64,000 nucleotides of DNA from Roseobacter sp. HKCCD6576-2 (GCF_013179285.1 NZ_WVNW01000003.1:186001-250000); one strand, 5' to 3'; numbered from the stretch's first letter, positions 42,838 through 51,227 are shown. A program made the numbers and translations. The notes: a model not told the origin generated them from the letters alone.

Positions 42838-43596
42838 TTAGGCAATAGGCCGAACATCAAGCCCAAGCTTGTCTTCAATGTTCTCAATGTCGATCATAAA
42901 GGCTTCAGCCGCCACTTGCGACATCGCTTCTGGGATGGAGGCTCGATGTTTTAGCATATCATCGGTTTCGAGAGCTTGTTTTAGTGTGTCTTCAGAGAAT
43001 CGTATGGCGGATGACCCGGGGCTGAAGAATAGCTGCGCAATCTTGGCTTCGTCGCTTGGAAATCTGGGCGCGGCCCAGACCCGGATCATAGCGGGGTCGA
43101 GCCCGTCAAATAGTCTCGCGATCGTCTCATACCAGGAGTATTTGTCCGGCGCGGTCAACATCGGGTTGTTCGGCAACGGGCACATCTCGTTCTCTGCCAA
43201 AACACGCGCCCACGTCGCCGCATCCGATATCACGATGTTAAAATGCAGCTCATGCCCCGAAAAAATGGACACGAGGTTCTGCACCCGACTTGCCCCAGCC
43301 GCATATACCTTTCGGCCCCGAAAGATAGAACCGTCGGAACAAAGCAGATTGTGCCGGCTTAGAACAAAGAGATCTTCTTGCCGTTCGTGCCGGTTCATCT
43401 CCTGCAGAATCTTAGAGTTCAGAGCCTCATTGATAAGCGTTTCCTGCACAGCCTTCCGCAACTGGAGGCGATACTGGCTTGGCGAGATGAGGACAATCTG
43501 ACGTTTTCGGAGATTTCTGCGTTCGGTTTTGATGGCGATCTCTAGGTATCGAGGCAAAATGCCATGGGCTCCGACGTGAATGTTTATATCTGCCAC
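42838..43596 (-). CDS. Protein resembling a degenerate sulfotransferase
   Basis: This 252-residue soluble protein is not assigned with certainty. Its start (MADINIHVGAHGILPRYLEI) lines up in style with the sulfotransferase P-loop of its neighbour, but the K/R-T-G-S/T residues that bind the phosphosulfate are missing. Further on, FVLSRHNLLCSDGSIF and RVQNLVSIFSGHELHFNIVIS resemble the fold's middle strands. It may be an inactive paralogue or bind a different ligand. It converges on the 525-residue sulfotransferase-like gene. Confidence 0.6.
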   Translation of the reverse strand: MADINIHVGAHGILPRYLEIAIKTERRNLRKRQIVLISPSQYRLQLRKAVQETLINEALNSKILQEMNRHERQEDLFVLSRHNLLCSDGSIFRGRKVYAAGASRVQNLVSIFSGHELHFNIVISDAATWARVLAENEMCPLPNNPMLTAPDKYSWYETIARLFDGLDPAMIRVWAAPRFPSDEAKIAQLFFSPGSSAIRFSEDTLKQALETDDMLKHRASIPEAMSQVAAEAFMIDIENIEDKLGLDVRPIA

Positions 43597-43863
43597 GAAC
43601 CCACCCTCTCGCCATTCGTTCGATCAATCGCAGCCGATTTAGCCCTGCATGCGGGGAGCACTGCGGCATCGGTGCACAAATGCCATGACTGACGGTGTGC
43701 TTCAAGGTTGGGCCCGTCTGATCAGAGTGTCTAAGTCGGCGCAGGCAGACAACAATCTCGCTCTTATTGCATTAGAGCAACGCGTTAAAGGGCTCACCAA
43801 CTTTCTTCTTGCACCGTTAACCTTGTAAGCAGATCATGCAGCCAATAAATCGGGGGATTTAAG
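43597..43863. promoter_or_regulatory. Divergent intergenic region upstream of the hfa-like operon
   Basis: This 267-base stretch separates the divergent degenerate sulfotransferase gene and the small Asn/Gln-rich secreted protein gene. It should hold the promoters of both. Isolated TTAA words occur near 43778 and 43816, but no complete CtrA-type pair. A promoter is inferred from position only. Confidence 0.4.
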
Positions 43864-44253
43864 ATGTTAAGACGAGCAGGAGCCCTGGCCCTTTTGATGG
43901 CCATTACAGGGGGCGTCGGCGCGCAGGCCAATGGATTTGGCGAGGCGCAAGGTTTTCAGTTCCGCAGCCCTGCGGAGCGCCAAACACTGATTTTGCAAGA
44001 GCAAGTTCGACTGCAGTTCAGGCAAGATGCGTCTGCCAGCGCATTGGGCGGTCAGGGTATTGGTCAGACAGGAAACCAGACCACGATCAACATTAATGGA
44101 AACGACAACAACATCCTTCTTGAGCAGAACAACAATGGTGATCAGTCGATTGTCGAGGTTGACGGCGATAACAATGATAATGTGACCTCAACGGTCAACA
44201 ACGCGGACGAGTCGATCACCGGCGCCGCCGATACGCTGATGGCAACCCCTTAA
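43864..44253 (+). CDS. Small secreted Asn/Gln-rich protein, HfaA/curlin-like
   Basis: This 129-residue protein has a signal peptide (about residues 1-22, LALLMAITGGVGAQA). The mature part is rich in Asn, Gln, Asp and Thr, with a run such as GQTGNQTTININGNDNN and LLEQNNNGDQSIVEVDGDNN giving alternating polar/hydrophobic strands like curlin. It is followed 1 base later by a CsgG/HfaB-type lipoprotein. In Caulobacter the small HfaA is encoded next to HfaB and helps anchor the holdfast. I infer an HfaA-like or minor curlin-like role. Confidence 0.68.
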   Translation: MLRRAGALALLMAITGGVGAQANGFGEAQGFQFRSPAERQTLILQEQVRLQFRQDASASALGGQGIGQTGNQTTININGNDNNILLEQNNNGDQSIVEVDGDNNDNVTSTVNNADESITGAADTLMATP

Positions 44254-44254
44254 C

Positions 44255-45136
44255 ATGAAACCATTTTTGAGCATATTGGCACTTGGCCTATTGGCCGGGT
44301 GCGGAGCCCTACCTGACGAACTCAGCCCGCCGCAGCAGGACTATTTCGGCCCGCTGCCTGTGGCGAATGTGACGCCAGCGGATGCGGCGTTGCAATGTCT
44401 GTCCGAAACTCCGGAAGTACGCCGCAGCGGCGTGATTTTTGCGGTGCATGTTGTGTCAGACCTGACCCAACGGGTCAGTGTTGACGAAGTCGGATCCTAT
44501 GTGCCGCGTGATGCCGCTTCGATGTTGGTGACGGCCTTGGAACGCGCGGGCGTGAATCAAGTTAACCGGATCAACACCGCCGTGTCGGAGTTTGAAATCG
44601 CGCTGTCGCGGGAGCAAATCCTTGGTGATGGAGGCCCAACGCAGATCGAGGGGGAGACGGTGCCATACCGTCCGATCCGTCGCGGGTCCTTCCGCGGGTC
44701 GCGTTACGTAATCGACGGGTCGATTACGCAGCTTGACTTCAACACATATTCGGAAGGCGCCGAGGTCGGCTTTTTTGGAGTTGGCGGCGGTCGTCGGGCA
44801 TTTGCGCTGACCGTTGGGGCGGATCTTCGTGTGACCGATACCGTCTCGACCGAGATCATCATGAGCGAAAGCTATGCCAAGCAGGCGGTTGGTCGTGAAA
44901 TCTATGGGTCGATCTTCCGGTTCTTCGATGACGAGCTTTTCGATTTGAACGTCGGTCGTGAGAACATCGAAGGTCTCCATGCTGGCATCCGCTGGCTGAT
45001 GGCGGAGGCGGCTTACGATATTGTGAGCGAGGTCTTGAACCACAACGGCAGTTGCGATGCGCTTCTCCCCGAGAACTTCGGGTCCGGTCCTGAGGCAGCA
45101 GATGCATTGCGGGCGACGTTGGCCAGTGTTGAGTAA
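44255..45136 (+). CDS. CsgG/HfaB-family outer-membrane secretion lipoprotein
   Basis: This 293-residue protein has a lipoprotein signal with lipobox LLAGC, Cys at 16. The mature part fits the CsgG/HfaB family: YVPRDAASMLVTALERAGV, SRYVIDGSITQLDFNTYSEGAEVGFFGVGGGRRAFALTVGADLRVTDT (the membrane beta-hairpin region) and AVGREIYGSIFRF. CsgG forms a nonameric outer-membrane channel for curli subunits. HfaB does a similar job for the holdfast anchor. It would export the adjacent repeat proteins. Confidence 0.85.
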   Translation: MKPFLSILALGLLAGCGALPDELSPPQQDYFGPLPVANVTPADAALQCLSETPEVRRSGVIFAVHVVSDLTQRVSVDEVGSYVPRDAASMLVTALERAGVNQVNRINTAVSEFEIALSREQILGDGGPTQIEGETVPYRPIRRGSFRGSRYVIDGSITQLDFNTYSEGAEVGFFGVGGGRRAFALTVGADLRVTDTVSTEIIMSESYAKQAVGREIYGSIFRFFDDELFDLNVGRENIEGLHAGIRWLMAEAAYDIVSEVLNHNGSCDALLPENFGSGPEAADALRATLASVE

Positions 45137-45584
45137 AGGTCGAAGCATCACCGCTATGGCTGCCGCGCTGGTTTTCGCCGCGGCTCAGCCGATATCTGCG
45201 CAGCAAACAGCAGAGGGGGCCGCGGCCCCCTTTGACCCGACACCCTTCTTGACCGCGATGGTGGAGTATCGCCTGTTGGCATTTTCCTGTGAGGATGTGT
45301 TGCCGGGTTCACCGCTGGAGGGGTCAGAGCAGATCGCGCAGTATTTTGTCGATTTGGGGCAAGAGGCACCGGTTGGAAGCGACGAACAGATGGACCGCTT
45401 GGTATATGTGCTCATTCGATCACAAGCCGCATCGATCTGTTCTGAGCGGCTGCTTGACGCGGCACTCGAGTATGGGGAACAAGCTGTCATCTATGAGGAC
45501 GCGAAGCCGGATTCATGGCCTTTGGCGCCATCCATTAATGCCGGGCCTTGGTGTGCAACAGAGAGTTGCTCAAACCTCAGATAG
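45126..45584 (+). CDS. Small exported protein of unknown function in the hfa-like operon
   Basis: This gene most likely starts at the GTG at 45126 (152 residues), overlapping the end of the HfaB gene by 11 bases; TTG 45129 and ATG 45156 are alternatives, but the later ATG would remove the basic start of the signal peptide. A signal peptide runs to about residue 26 (AAALVFAAAQPISAQ). The mature protein is acidic, mostly helical and has four to five cysteines (near FSCEDVLPG, SICSERL and WCATESC), possibly in disulfides. By position it could be a CsgE/CsgF-like accessory factor. I do not recognise the family. Confidence 0.6.
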   Translation: MLSKGRSITAMAAALVFAAAQPISAQQTAEGAAAPFDPTPFLTAMVEYRLLAFSCEDVLPGSPLEGSEQIAQYFVDLGQEAPVGSDEQMDRLVYVLIRSQAASICSERLLDAALEYGEQAVIYEDAKPDSWPLAPSINAGPWCATESCSNLR

Positions 45585-45615
45585 CAAAGATCGCTTTGGG
45601 ATAATCGCTTAGGCC

Positions 45616-46782
45616 TTACCGGTCTATGGCGATGGCATTGCCGACCTGAACCTGACGACCACTCCCCATCTCGCTCGACTGCGGAACGTTGCTCGTCTGT
45701 GTGGCCGTGACCGGCAGGGTCGAAACCGAGTCGGTACTCCCATCAGGATTTCTGATATGAAGCACATTCACATAGTTCTCTGCCACATGGGTGTAGCTCG
45801 GAACTGCGGCGGTTAATGACGCCAGCGAGGTGTCCATCACGTTGTTTTCGACGATCTGTACCCCGTCCGAGAATTGCTCCAGTCCGGACACTTCGATCGC
45901 CGAGACGAAATTGGCGATGTTGATCCCCGATTGCGTGACGCTTTGGGGAAGGGCGTGCATGTCTTCCACCAAGATGTTGTTCATCACGATCTGCTCGCCG
46001 TTGAAAATCCGCACGACGTCTCTGACTTCATCCGAAATGAGAATATTGCCGAGATTGATCCCCTCTTGAACGATAGTGCCGCGGGAGCCGCCGACGTTTT
46101 GGCCGATACCGGGGGCTATATCTGCAAACTGCTCGGGGATGTCCGAGATCGGGTCAAAGGGTGGCGTGTCTCCGGGCATCCCTGTTAACCGCACAAAATT
46201 GTCGATCGACTGGACGGAGTCGAAGGGAAACACCTGGGCGCCGGACCCGATTGAGATGTCAGCGACGACGATGTTTGCTGTGTTCCGCCCCGTTTGGGTC
46301 AAGGATCCCGGTGCAAAGCCCAAATTGGCCGCGTTCTCAACCGTTTGCATGCCACCCGGCCCGAACTGCTGCATCACGCTGTCGACGCGTTCGGCAATGA
46401 TCACATTTGTCAGGTTCTCGCCCGTCTGCGTCAGGGACCCGTTCAGAATGCTGAACTCGCCGCCGTTCAGAGTGTTGCCCGCCTCTTGCTGACCCGCGCT
46501 GACTTGTGCGGCGTCTTCCACAATGGTGGTTTGGGAAATCAGGACGTTCGCCGCGTTGGTGATCAGCTGCATGTTGTCCTGGCTAAGGGTGCCGCCAATC
46601 CCCGGCGCAAGCGTTGTCGTTGTGTCGATCTGTTCTGCGGGTGCAGTCAGATCAAGAGTGTTGAGGCCGATCTGACGTCCGTCGAAGAACTGCTCGATGA
46701 CCGCTCCTGTTGGCTCATCGGCATGCGCGGCTGCAGCAACCAAGGCTGGAACGGCGAAGAATATGGCAGCGCGACGGAGCAT
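45616..46782 (-). CDS. Secreted repeat protein, HfaD-like
   Basis: This 388-residue protein has a signal peptide ending near HADEPTG (residue 22). The mature part contains spaced copies of a TQ-x-G-x-N-xx-N-x-V motif (LTQTGENLTNVI, LTQTGRNTANIV, VQEGINLGNIL, VTQSGINIANFV) roughly 50-70 residues apart, suggesting a beta-solenoid or amyloid-like structure. Caulobacter HfaD, an outer-membrane holdfast anchor of similar size, is the best comparison. It is transcribed toward the hfaB operon, downstream of the 575-residue repeat protein with a terminator-like hairpin between. Confidence 0.65.
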   Translation of the reverse strand: MLRRAAIFFAVPALVAAAAHADEPTGAVIEQFFDGRQIGLNTLDLTAPAEQIDTTTTLAPGIGGTLSQDNMQLITNAANVLISQTTIVEDAAQVSAGQQEAGNTLNGGEFSILNGSLTQTGENLTNVIIAERVDSVMQQFGPGGMQTVENAANLGFAPGSLTQTGRNTANIVVADISIGSGAQVFPFDSVQSIDNFVRLTGMPGDTPPFDPISDIPEQFADIAPGIGQNVGGSRGTIVQEGINLGNILISDEVRDVVRIFNGEQIVMNNILVEDMHALPQSVTQSGINIANFVSAIEVSGLEQFSDGVQIVENNVMDTSLASLTAAVPSYTHVAENYVNVLHIRNPDGSTDSVSTLPVTATQTSNVPQSSEMGSGRQVQVGNAIAIDR

Positions 46783-46819
46783 TTAAAGGATCGCTTGTAT
46801 CTGAGAAAATTCTTAGAAA

Positions 46820-46852
46820 AGAGAGTGGAGCGGCGATGGATACCGCCGCTCC
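46820..46852 (-). terminator. Terminator or attenuator between the two repeat-protein genes
   Basis: Read on the minus strand, arms at 46844-46852 and 46827-46835 (GGAGCGGCG paired with CGCCGCTCC) form a perfect 9-base stem with an 8-base loop, followed by ACTCTCTTTTCT, a T-rich tract. It lies between the 575-residue gene and the HfaD-like gene. Partial termination here would give more of the upstream repeat protein than of the HfaD-like protein. Confidence 0.6.
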
Positions 46853-46864
46853 GAAGACTGTGGA

Positions 46865-48592
46865 TCAGCTGTCCGAAGGCATACCGATCGAGTTGGCCAC
46901 GTTGGTTGCAGCTTGAGTCACGCCCGAAACGGACGCAGTCGTTGCTGCAATGTTGGTGGACAACTGGAAGCCAGAGGCGGTCTGCGAGATATCGGTCGCG
47001 CCAAGGATATCCGGCAGCTCATTCGCGCTGATAACGTTCACTGCGTTGACGGCGCTCTGGTCAAGATTGACGATATCGCCGCTACCCGCGATGAAGAAGC
47101 TCGCCAGGTTCGGTACAGCGACGTTGCCAGCGACCTGCTGGACATACGCATCCTGAACAGTCACACCGCGCAGCTCATCAAGCGTGATGAGGTTTGCTGC
47201 GTTGGTGGCGGCCTGGGTCACATCAGTCAGACCGTCGCCATCTTCGCTGCCGAAGGACACGAAGTTGCCCGCCAACTGACCGGACAGACCGGACATATCG
47301 ACGACCTGTGAGACAGCAACGCCGGTGCCACCTGGGGCACTGTCGTTGATATCGTCACCTGACAGCGAGTTGATGACGTTGGTCGCTGCCTGCGCTAGGT
47401 CATAGACCGCCGCATCACCCAAACCAAATGCAACAACGTTTGTCGCGGTCTGGTAGCCGCCGCTCCACCACTGACGCGCTCCGCCGAAGGTGCCGACACC
47501 CAAGTCGTTGAACTGAGCGATGTTAGCCGCGTTGGTGGCGTCTTGGGTCAAGCCGGTGATGGAGTCACCCATATCGACAAGGTTTCCGGCGCGCTGCACC
47601 AGGAACAGGCTGCGCTGGCCAATCGTGTCAATGATTGTGCCGCCCTCGCCACCGGACACCGAGTTGGTGACGTTGGTCGCGGTTTGCGCCACATCTTCAA
47701 CCACATCGCCGTGGTCCGGGTTGCCAGGATAGACATCCGGACCCAGGATCATGTTGTAGGCGACCTGCTCAGAGAACACGGACCGCTGTCTCAGATCATC
47801 GCCGTCGCCAGTGATGCTGATCAGGTTGGCCGCGTTCACGGCTTCCTGAACGTTCAGGTCCAGATCGGTCACACGAAGATCGTCATAGACTTCGATCGTG
47901 TTGATTGCGCGCTGGTCGCTTCCGCGAATGCTCTGACGGACGTCATCCACATCCATCGCGGAGACGGAGTTTGCAACGTTCGTTGCGGATTGAACCACAT
48001 CATCGAGGTCGTCGAAATAGTCATCACCAATCGCGTCGTTGGTTGCGAGTTGGCTACCGCCACGCATCCGCTGGCTCACATCCTCGGTCAACTCCGTTGT
48101 TGGTGCGTTGACCAAGTTCGCGGCGTTGATGGCTGTTTGATCGATGTTGATCGAGTCGCCATCGTAGAACACGGCGTTCGCGGCTTCTTGATCGGTGAAG
48201 CGCGCACGCTGGCGAATGGTTTCGACCGACGCGCCTGAGTCCATGCTGAGGCTGTTCAGGACGTTGGTTGCGGCCTGAGTTACATTCTCGAAACCGTCAA
48301 ACGGACCTTCCGGATCATAGAGACCGTCGGTCGAGTTGACGTAGTTGGTGGCTGTTTGGCCAACGCCACGCGCCGACTGATAGATGTCGTCAAGCGAGTC
48401 GGGACCGCGCGAGATGATGTTCCCGGCATTGGTCGCCGTTTGGTCAATATCGACACCGCCATCAGCGGCGTAGACCGCGTTCAATGCGTTCTGAACGCCA
48501 TAAAGGATTTGGTCGATATCAGTCTCGTCCGCCAGCGCTGGCGAAGCCGCCAGCACGAACGACACCGCTGTCGTTGTGAGATACTTATGCAT
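46865..48592 (-). CDS. Secreted 575-residue protein with 21 Q-x-[AS]-x-N repeats (curlin/holdfast-like)
   Basis: The ATG at 48592 follows an AGAGGG ribosome site; the frame extends to 48640 but loses the signal peptide. Residues 1-21 are a signal peptide ending SPALA. The mature protein is almost entirely repeats with a Gln, a small residue and an Asn (QTATN, QAATN, QEAAN, QSAVN and so on) at residues 51, 79, 106, 135, 152, 181, 201, 227, 249, 276, 303, 333, 350, 381, 401, 439, 460, 486, 512, 543 and 560, about 25 residues apart. Many continue as NxxNS. It is Asp-rich (acidic) and lacks Cys. Curlin repeats are about 22 residues with Gln/Asn ladders, so an amyloid-like or beta-solenoid fibre is likely. 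No family assignment. Confidence 0.7.
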   Translation of the reverse strand: MHKYLTTTAVSFVLAASPALADETDIDQILYGVQNALNAVYAADGGVDIDQTATNAGNIISRGPDSLDDIYQSARGVGQTATNYVNSTDGLYDPEGPFDGFENVTQAATNVLNSLSMDSGASVETIRQRARFTDQEAANAVFYDGDSINIDQTAINAANLVNAPTTELTEDVSQRMRGGSQLATNDAIGDDYFDDLDDVVQSATNVANSVSAMDVDDVRQSIRGSDQRAINTIEVYDDLRVTDLDLNVQEAVNAANLISITGDGDDLRQRSVFSEQVAYNMILGPDVYPGNPDHGDVVEDVAQTATNVTNSVSGGEGGTIIDTIGQRSLFLVQRAGNLVDMGDSITGLTQDATNAANIAQFNDLGVGTFGGARQWWSGGYQTATNVVAFGLGDAAVYDLAQAATNVINSLSGDDINDSAPGGTGVAVSQVVDMSGLSGQLAGNFVSFGSEDGDGLTDVTQAATNAANLITLDELRGVTVQDAYVQQVAGNVAVPNLASFFIAGSGDIVNLDQSAVNAVNVISANELPDILGATDISQTASGFQLSTNIAATTASVSGVTQAATNVANSIGMPSDS

Positions 48593-48945
48593 TGTGTCTA
48601 CCCTCTTAGCCAAAGCAGGCTTTGGTGAACCAATGGGCACGAAGCCCGGTTAGAGCGCAGACCCAGCGAGTCCGCGTCCAGATTGTCTTGGTCGCTCGGG
48701 TGTAGTGTTCAAACGTCGTCTTCGTGTTGCACGGTTAGCTAAGCAGGCGTGTGCAACGTCATTGAAAAAATAGTTCTAGCAATATCACCCAAGAAACCTG
48801 GCCTTGCGGCACGGCTTCGATGACACCACCAAGGGTTTTGACCGAACAGTCAGGAAATTCCCGTCAGGAAAATCCTTACAAGCTTTTTAGACAGGTTGAC
48901 ATTTGATGCTGAAGGGCAAGTCAGGTGCGAATCTGACCTAGCGTC

Positions 48946-48976
48946 ATGTTTTGGTCAAAGAAGTGGCCCAAAACAT
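48946..48976. promoter_or_regulatory. Perfect inverted repeat in the regulatory region
   Basis: ATGTTTTGG at 48946-48954 and CCAAAACAT at 48968-48976 are perfect 9-base inverted arms separated by 13 bases. The centres are 22 bases apart, so a dimeric regulator could bind both on one DNA face. It could also form an RNA hairpin. Confidence 0.45.
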
Positions 48977-49080
48977 CAAAAAAACCGCGCAACACCTTCA
49001 AAACAGAAAGATAAAAACACTTAGTTTCCGCACCGTGGACAGAAAGTGTGCTTGGATGAGTCTTAACGAATCGTAAAATT

Positions 49081-49116
49081 GTGTTAAGAAGAAGGCATAA
49101 ATTTGACGATTAACAC
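49081..49116. promoter_or_regulatory. Inverted repeat GTGTTAA/TTAACAC upstream of the LuxR regulator
   Basis: GTGTTAA at 49081-49087 and TTAACAC at 49110-49116 form perfect 7-base inverted arms with 22 bases between. It lies about 130-170 bases upstream of the regulator start, suited to autoregulation or control by another factor. Confidence 0.35.
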
Positions 49117-49248
49117 TAAGATTGCGGCACATGGTGCTGGTCGGCGAGTTCTCTCTGAAACGCCGTTTTTCAGTTGCGACTTTATGCCGATGGCATCGCG
49201 CCTCGGCGCTTGGATTTTTTGAGACGAGCCTTGCCTGGGGAGGGCGAT

Positions 49249-49902
49249 ATGAGCGGCAATTCACCCTTGGTTTCTGTGGATGTGCATTCCGATATTGGCC
49301 CGCAAATCCTTGTGGTTGAGAGCGAGCCGGGTTTGGCGGCTGAACTGACGGCACAGCTACGGCGCCTCGATGGGGTGAGCGCGGTTCTTTCGGTGGAAAC
49401 CCTCGAAGACGCGCAAGCGCATATCTGCGCTGGCGAGGTCGATATCGTTGTTTTTGACCCGGTCCTTCTGGATGATCCGGTTGTCGATGGCGAATGTGTA
49501 TTGGACTCCCCAAAACTGTCCTGCGTGTTCTTCTCATCTTTGGATGCGGCCAGATTGGCTCTGGCGCGGACGCGGATCGGTGTCGCTGGCGTGGTTGAGC
49601 GCACCCATGGGATCAAGGCGCTCTGCGACCATATTGCGGAAATCTTTGAGGGTCAGACCGATGATAAGGTGCCGTTGAGCGGCACACAGCGGAATAGACG
49701 CGTGCTTCTGAGCCGTCGGGAGCGGCAGGCGGCGCAGTGCCTTGGTCAAGGGTACACTCTGAAAGAGACCGCTGTGCAGATGAAGATCAACCCGAAGACA
49801 GTCGAGACGTATAAGAGCCGGGCGCTTGCAAAGCTCGGCGTGTCGTCTCGCGCGGAACTGGTTGGTCTGGTGGCATTCGGTCGGTTCCCCGATCCGTCTT
49901 AG
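49249..49902 (+). CDS. LuxR-family response-regulator-like protein (CsgD-like)
   Basis: This 217-residue protein starts at the ATG at 49249 after GGGGAGGG. The N-terminal domain (about 1-125) resembles a receiver but is diverged: VVESEPGLAAEL replaces the usual acidic pair and the acceptor site is VVFDPVLLDD. The C-terminal LuxR helix-turn-helix (about 150-210) is intact: LSRRERQAAQCLGQGYTLKETAVQMKINPKTVETYKSRALAKLGV. The layout is that of CsgD, the curli master regulator. It diverges from the 575-residue repeat protein gene, so it probably controls the adhesin system. Confidence 0.85.
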   Translation: MSGNSPLVSVDVHSDIGPQILVVESEPGLAAELTAQLRRLDGVSAVLSVETLEDAQAHICAGEVDIVVFDPVLLDDPVVDGECVLDSPKLSCVFFSSLDAARLALARTRIGVAGVVERTHGIKALCDHIAEIFEGQTDDKVPLSGTQRNRRVLLSRRERQAAQCLGQGYTLKETAVQMKINPKTVETYKSRALAKLGVSSRAELVGLVAFGRFPDPS

Positions 49903-49997
49903 GGGACGTTTCTCAAATCAATCTTCTTCTCAAGCGCGGAGCGGGCCAGGCTCGAACAGGGCGTGCTGTTCTGAGGCCAAATCTTGGTTTCACCGAT

Positions 49998-50870
49998 CTA
50001 GCGGTTCGCCACAGTGCCATAGGCGGTGACAAGCGCCTCAAGCCGAGCGGAGGCGCGATCAAGCAGCCGCTGCTCAAACGGTGTCCTGTTGACTTCTTTC
50101 ACAAGCGAATGTGCCGCCATGACCACCCCCCAGGCGATAAGCCTTTCATGGTTTAGCCCGGTGCGGCAGTTGATTTGATTTGCCACCCGGATGGCGCGCT
50201 TCGGATCGCTGACAATCTCGACCTGATAGCTGGGGTTGCAGAAGGCCTGCCCATATTCCGCTTCGGCTTCTCCAAACAGGGTCATCGGGTCAATGACGCA
50301 CCATCCGCGATGACCTTTGACGACATTTGTATGGTGCAAATCGCCGTGCAGCATGCCGCGGTTGGCCGTCGCGTCGCGATCAATCGCCCGGCGCATCACG
50401 TCGCGCGCCTGTCGAAACGTGGCGGTTGCCAAGATTGGGTGGGCATCTAGAGGCGTTTCCTGAAGCGTTTCGAATCGCTTGTTGAGATCTTTGGCCGGTT
50501 TGAACCTCTGCCGCTTCTTGCGGATCGCTTCGGCGATATCGATGATGATCTCGGTCGCGGCCTCATCATCCCCCCGCGCGACGACTTTCGACAGCATCTC
50601 GCCTTCCAGGCGCTCTAACAGTAAAGCGCCGGGACACATGCGCAGAAGCCGCGCCGTCGAGTCCCCGTCCATTAATGACAGGAAATTCGGCGATTCCGCC
50701 TCGGATCCAAGGGAGGGCCGACGATAGACTTTCAACATCGCCGGAACGCCGTCCTCCATTCTAACTTCAAAGATTTGCGCCTGGCGCCGCGCGGGCCGGG
50801 TGCCTTCCAAAGTCAGGTTCCATTGGTCGAGCAGCGGTGCCGGATCAAGATCTTTCGATGATCCAGCCAT
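49998..50870 (-). CDS. Aminoglycoside/hydroxyurea-type phosphotransferase
   Basis: This protein of 290 residues starts at the ATG at 50870, after GGGGAAG; a GTG at 51056 would add 62 unusual residues. It has the eukaryotic-kinase-like fold of the APH(6)/streptomycin 6-kinase group: MLKVYRRPS near residue 50, LLLERLEGEML, the catalytic loop MLHGDLHHTNVV (Asp and Asn) near 200 and metal-binding VIDPMTLFGEAEAEYG. Chromosomal copies may act on a cellular metabolite and not on a drug, so resistance is not implied. Confidence 0.82.
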   Translation of the reverse strand: MAGSSKDLDPAPLLDQWNLTLEGTRPARRQAQIFEVRMEDGVPAMLKVYRRPSLGSEAESPNFLSLMDGDSTARLLRMCPGALLLERLEGEMLSKVVARGDDEAATEIIIDIAEAIRKKRQRFKPAKDLNKRFETLQETPLDAHPILATATFRQARDVMRRAIDRDATANRGMLHGDLHHTNVVKGHRGWCVIDPMTLFGEAEAEYGQAFCNPSYQVEIVSDPKRAIRVANQINCRTGLNHERLIAWGVVMAAHSLVKEVNRTPFEQRLLDRASARLEALVTAYGTVANR

Positions 50871-51227
50871 GGAACTTCCCCTTCGTATCGTGCCGCCTCG
50901 TGGTGCCGGGCGGGCCATGCCGTTCCTCTTAGTGGGGCCAAATTCCGCCGAAATCTCAAGGGGTCTGCCCAGAAAAACCGCGCGACCCTTGGAAAACGGG
51001 CCATCTTTCGGTCGGTTTTCCGATTCGGCCTGTGTCTCTGGCTGCACCTTCAACACAGACCATCGGCACGGTCCGTGCTATACTACGCCTTCTCACAGTA
51101 GATCGGCAAAATGGCCACACAACTAGAGGTGGTGACCCCTGAGGGCAGGGTGGAAACCGCAAAGGCTTGCCAGATAAGGAAGATTTCGCATAACGTCCCT
51201 GATTGGGGGCGGATCGAGTCAGGGACT

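Larger units (their letters stand above)
48593..49248. promoter_or_regulatory. Long divergent regulatory region between the repeat-protein gene and the LuxR regulator
   Basis: This 656-base, A+T-richer region separates the divergent repeat-protein gene and the LuxR gene. It holds three notable signals: a perfect 9-base inverted repeat ATGTTTTGG/CCAAAACAT at 48946-48976, a near-CtrA pair TTAA-N7-TAAA at 49063-49077, and the 7-base inverted repeat GTGTTAA/TTAACAC at 49081-49116. The length resembles the csgD-csgBA intergenic region of enterobacteria. No gene is apparent in it. Confidence 0.5.
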
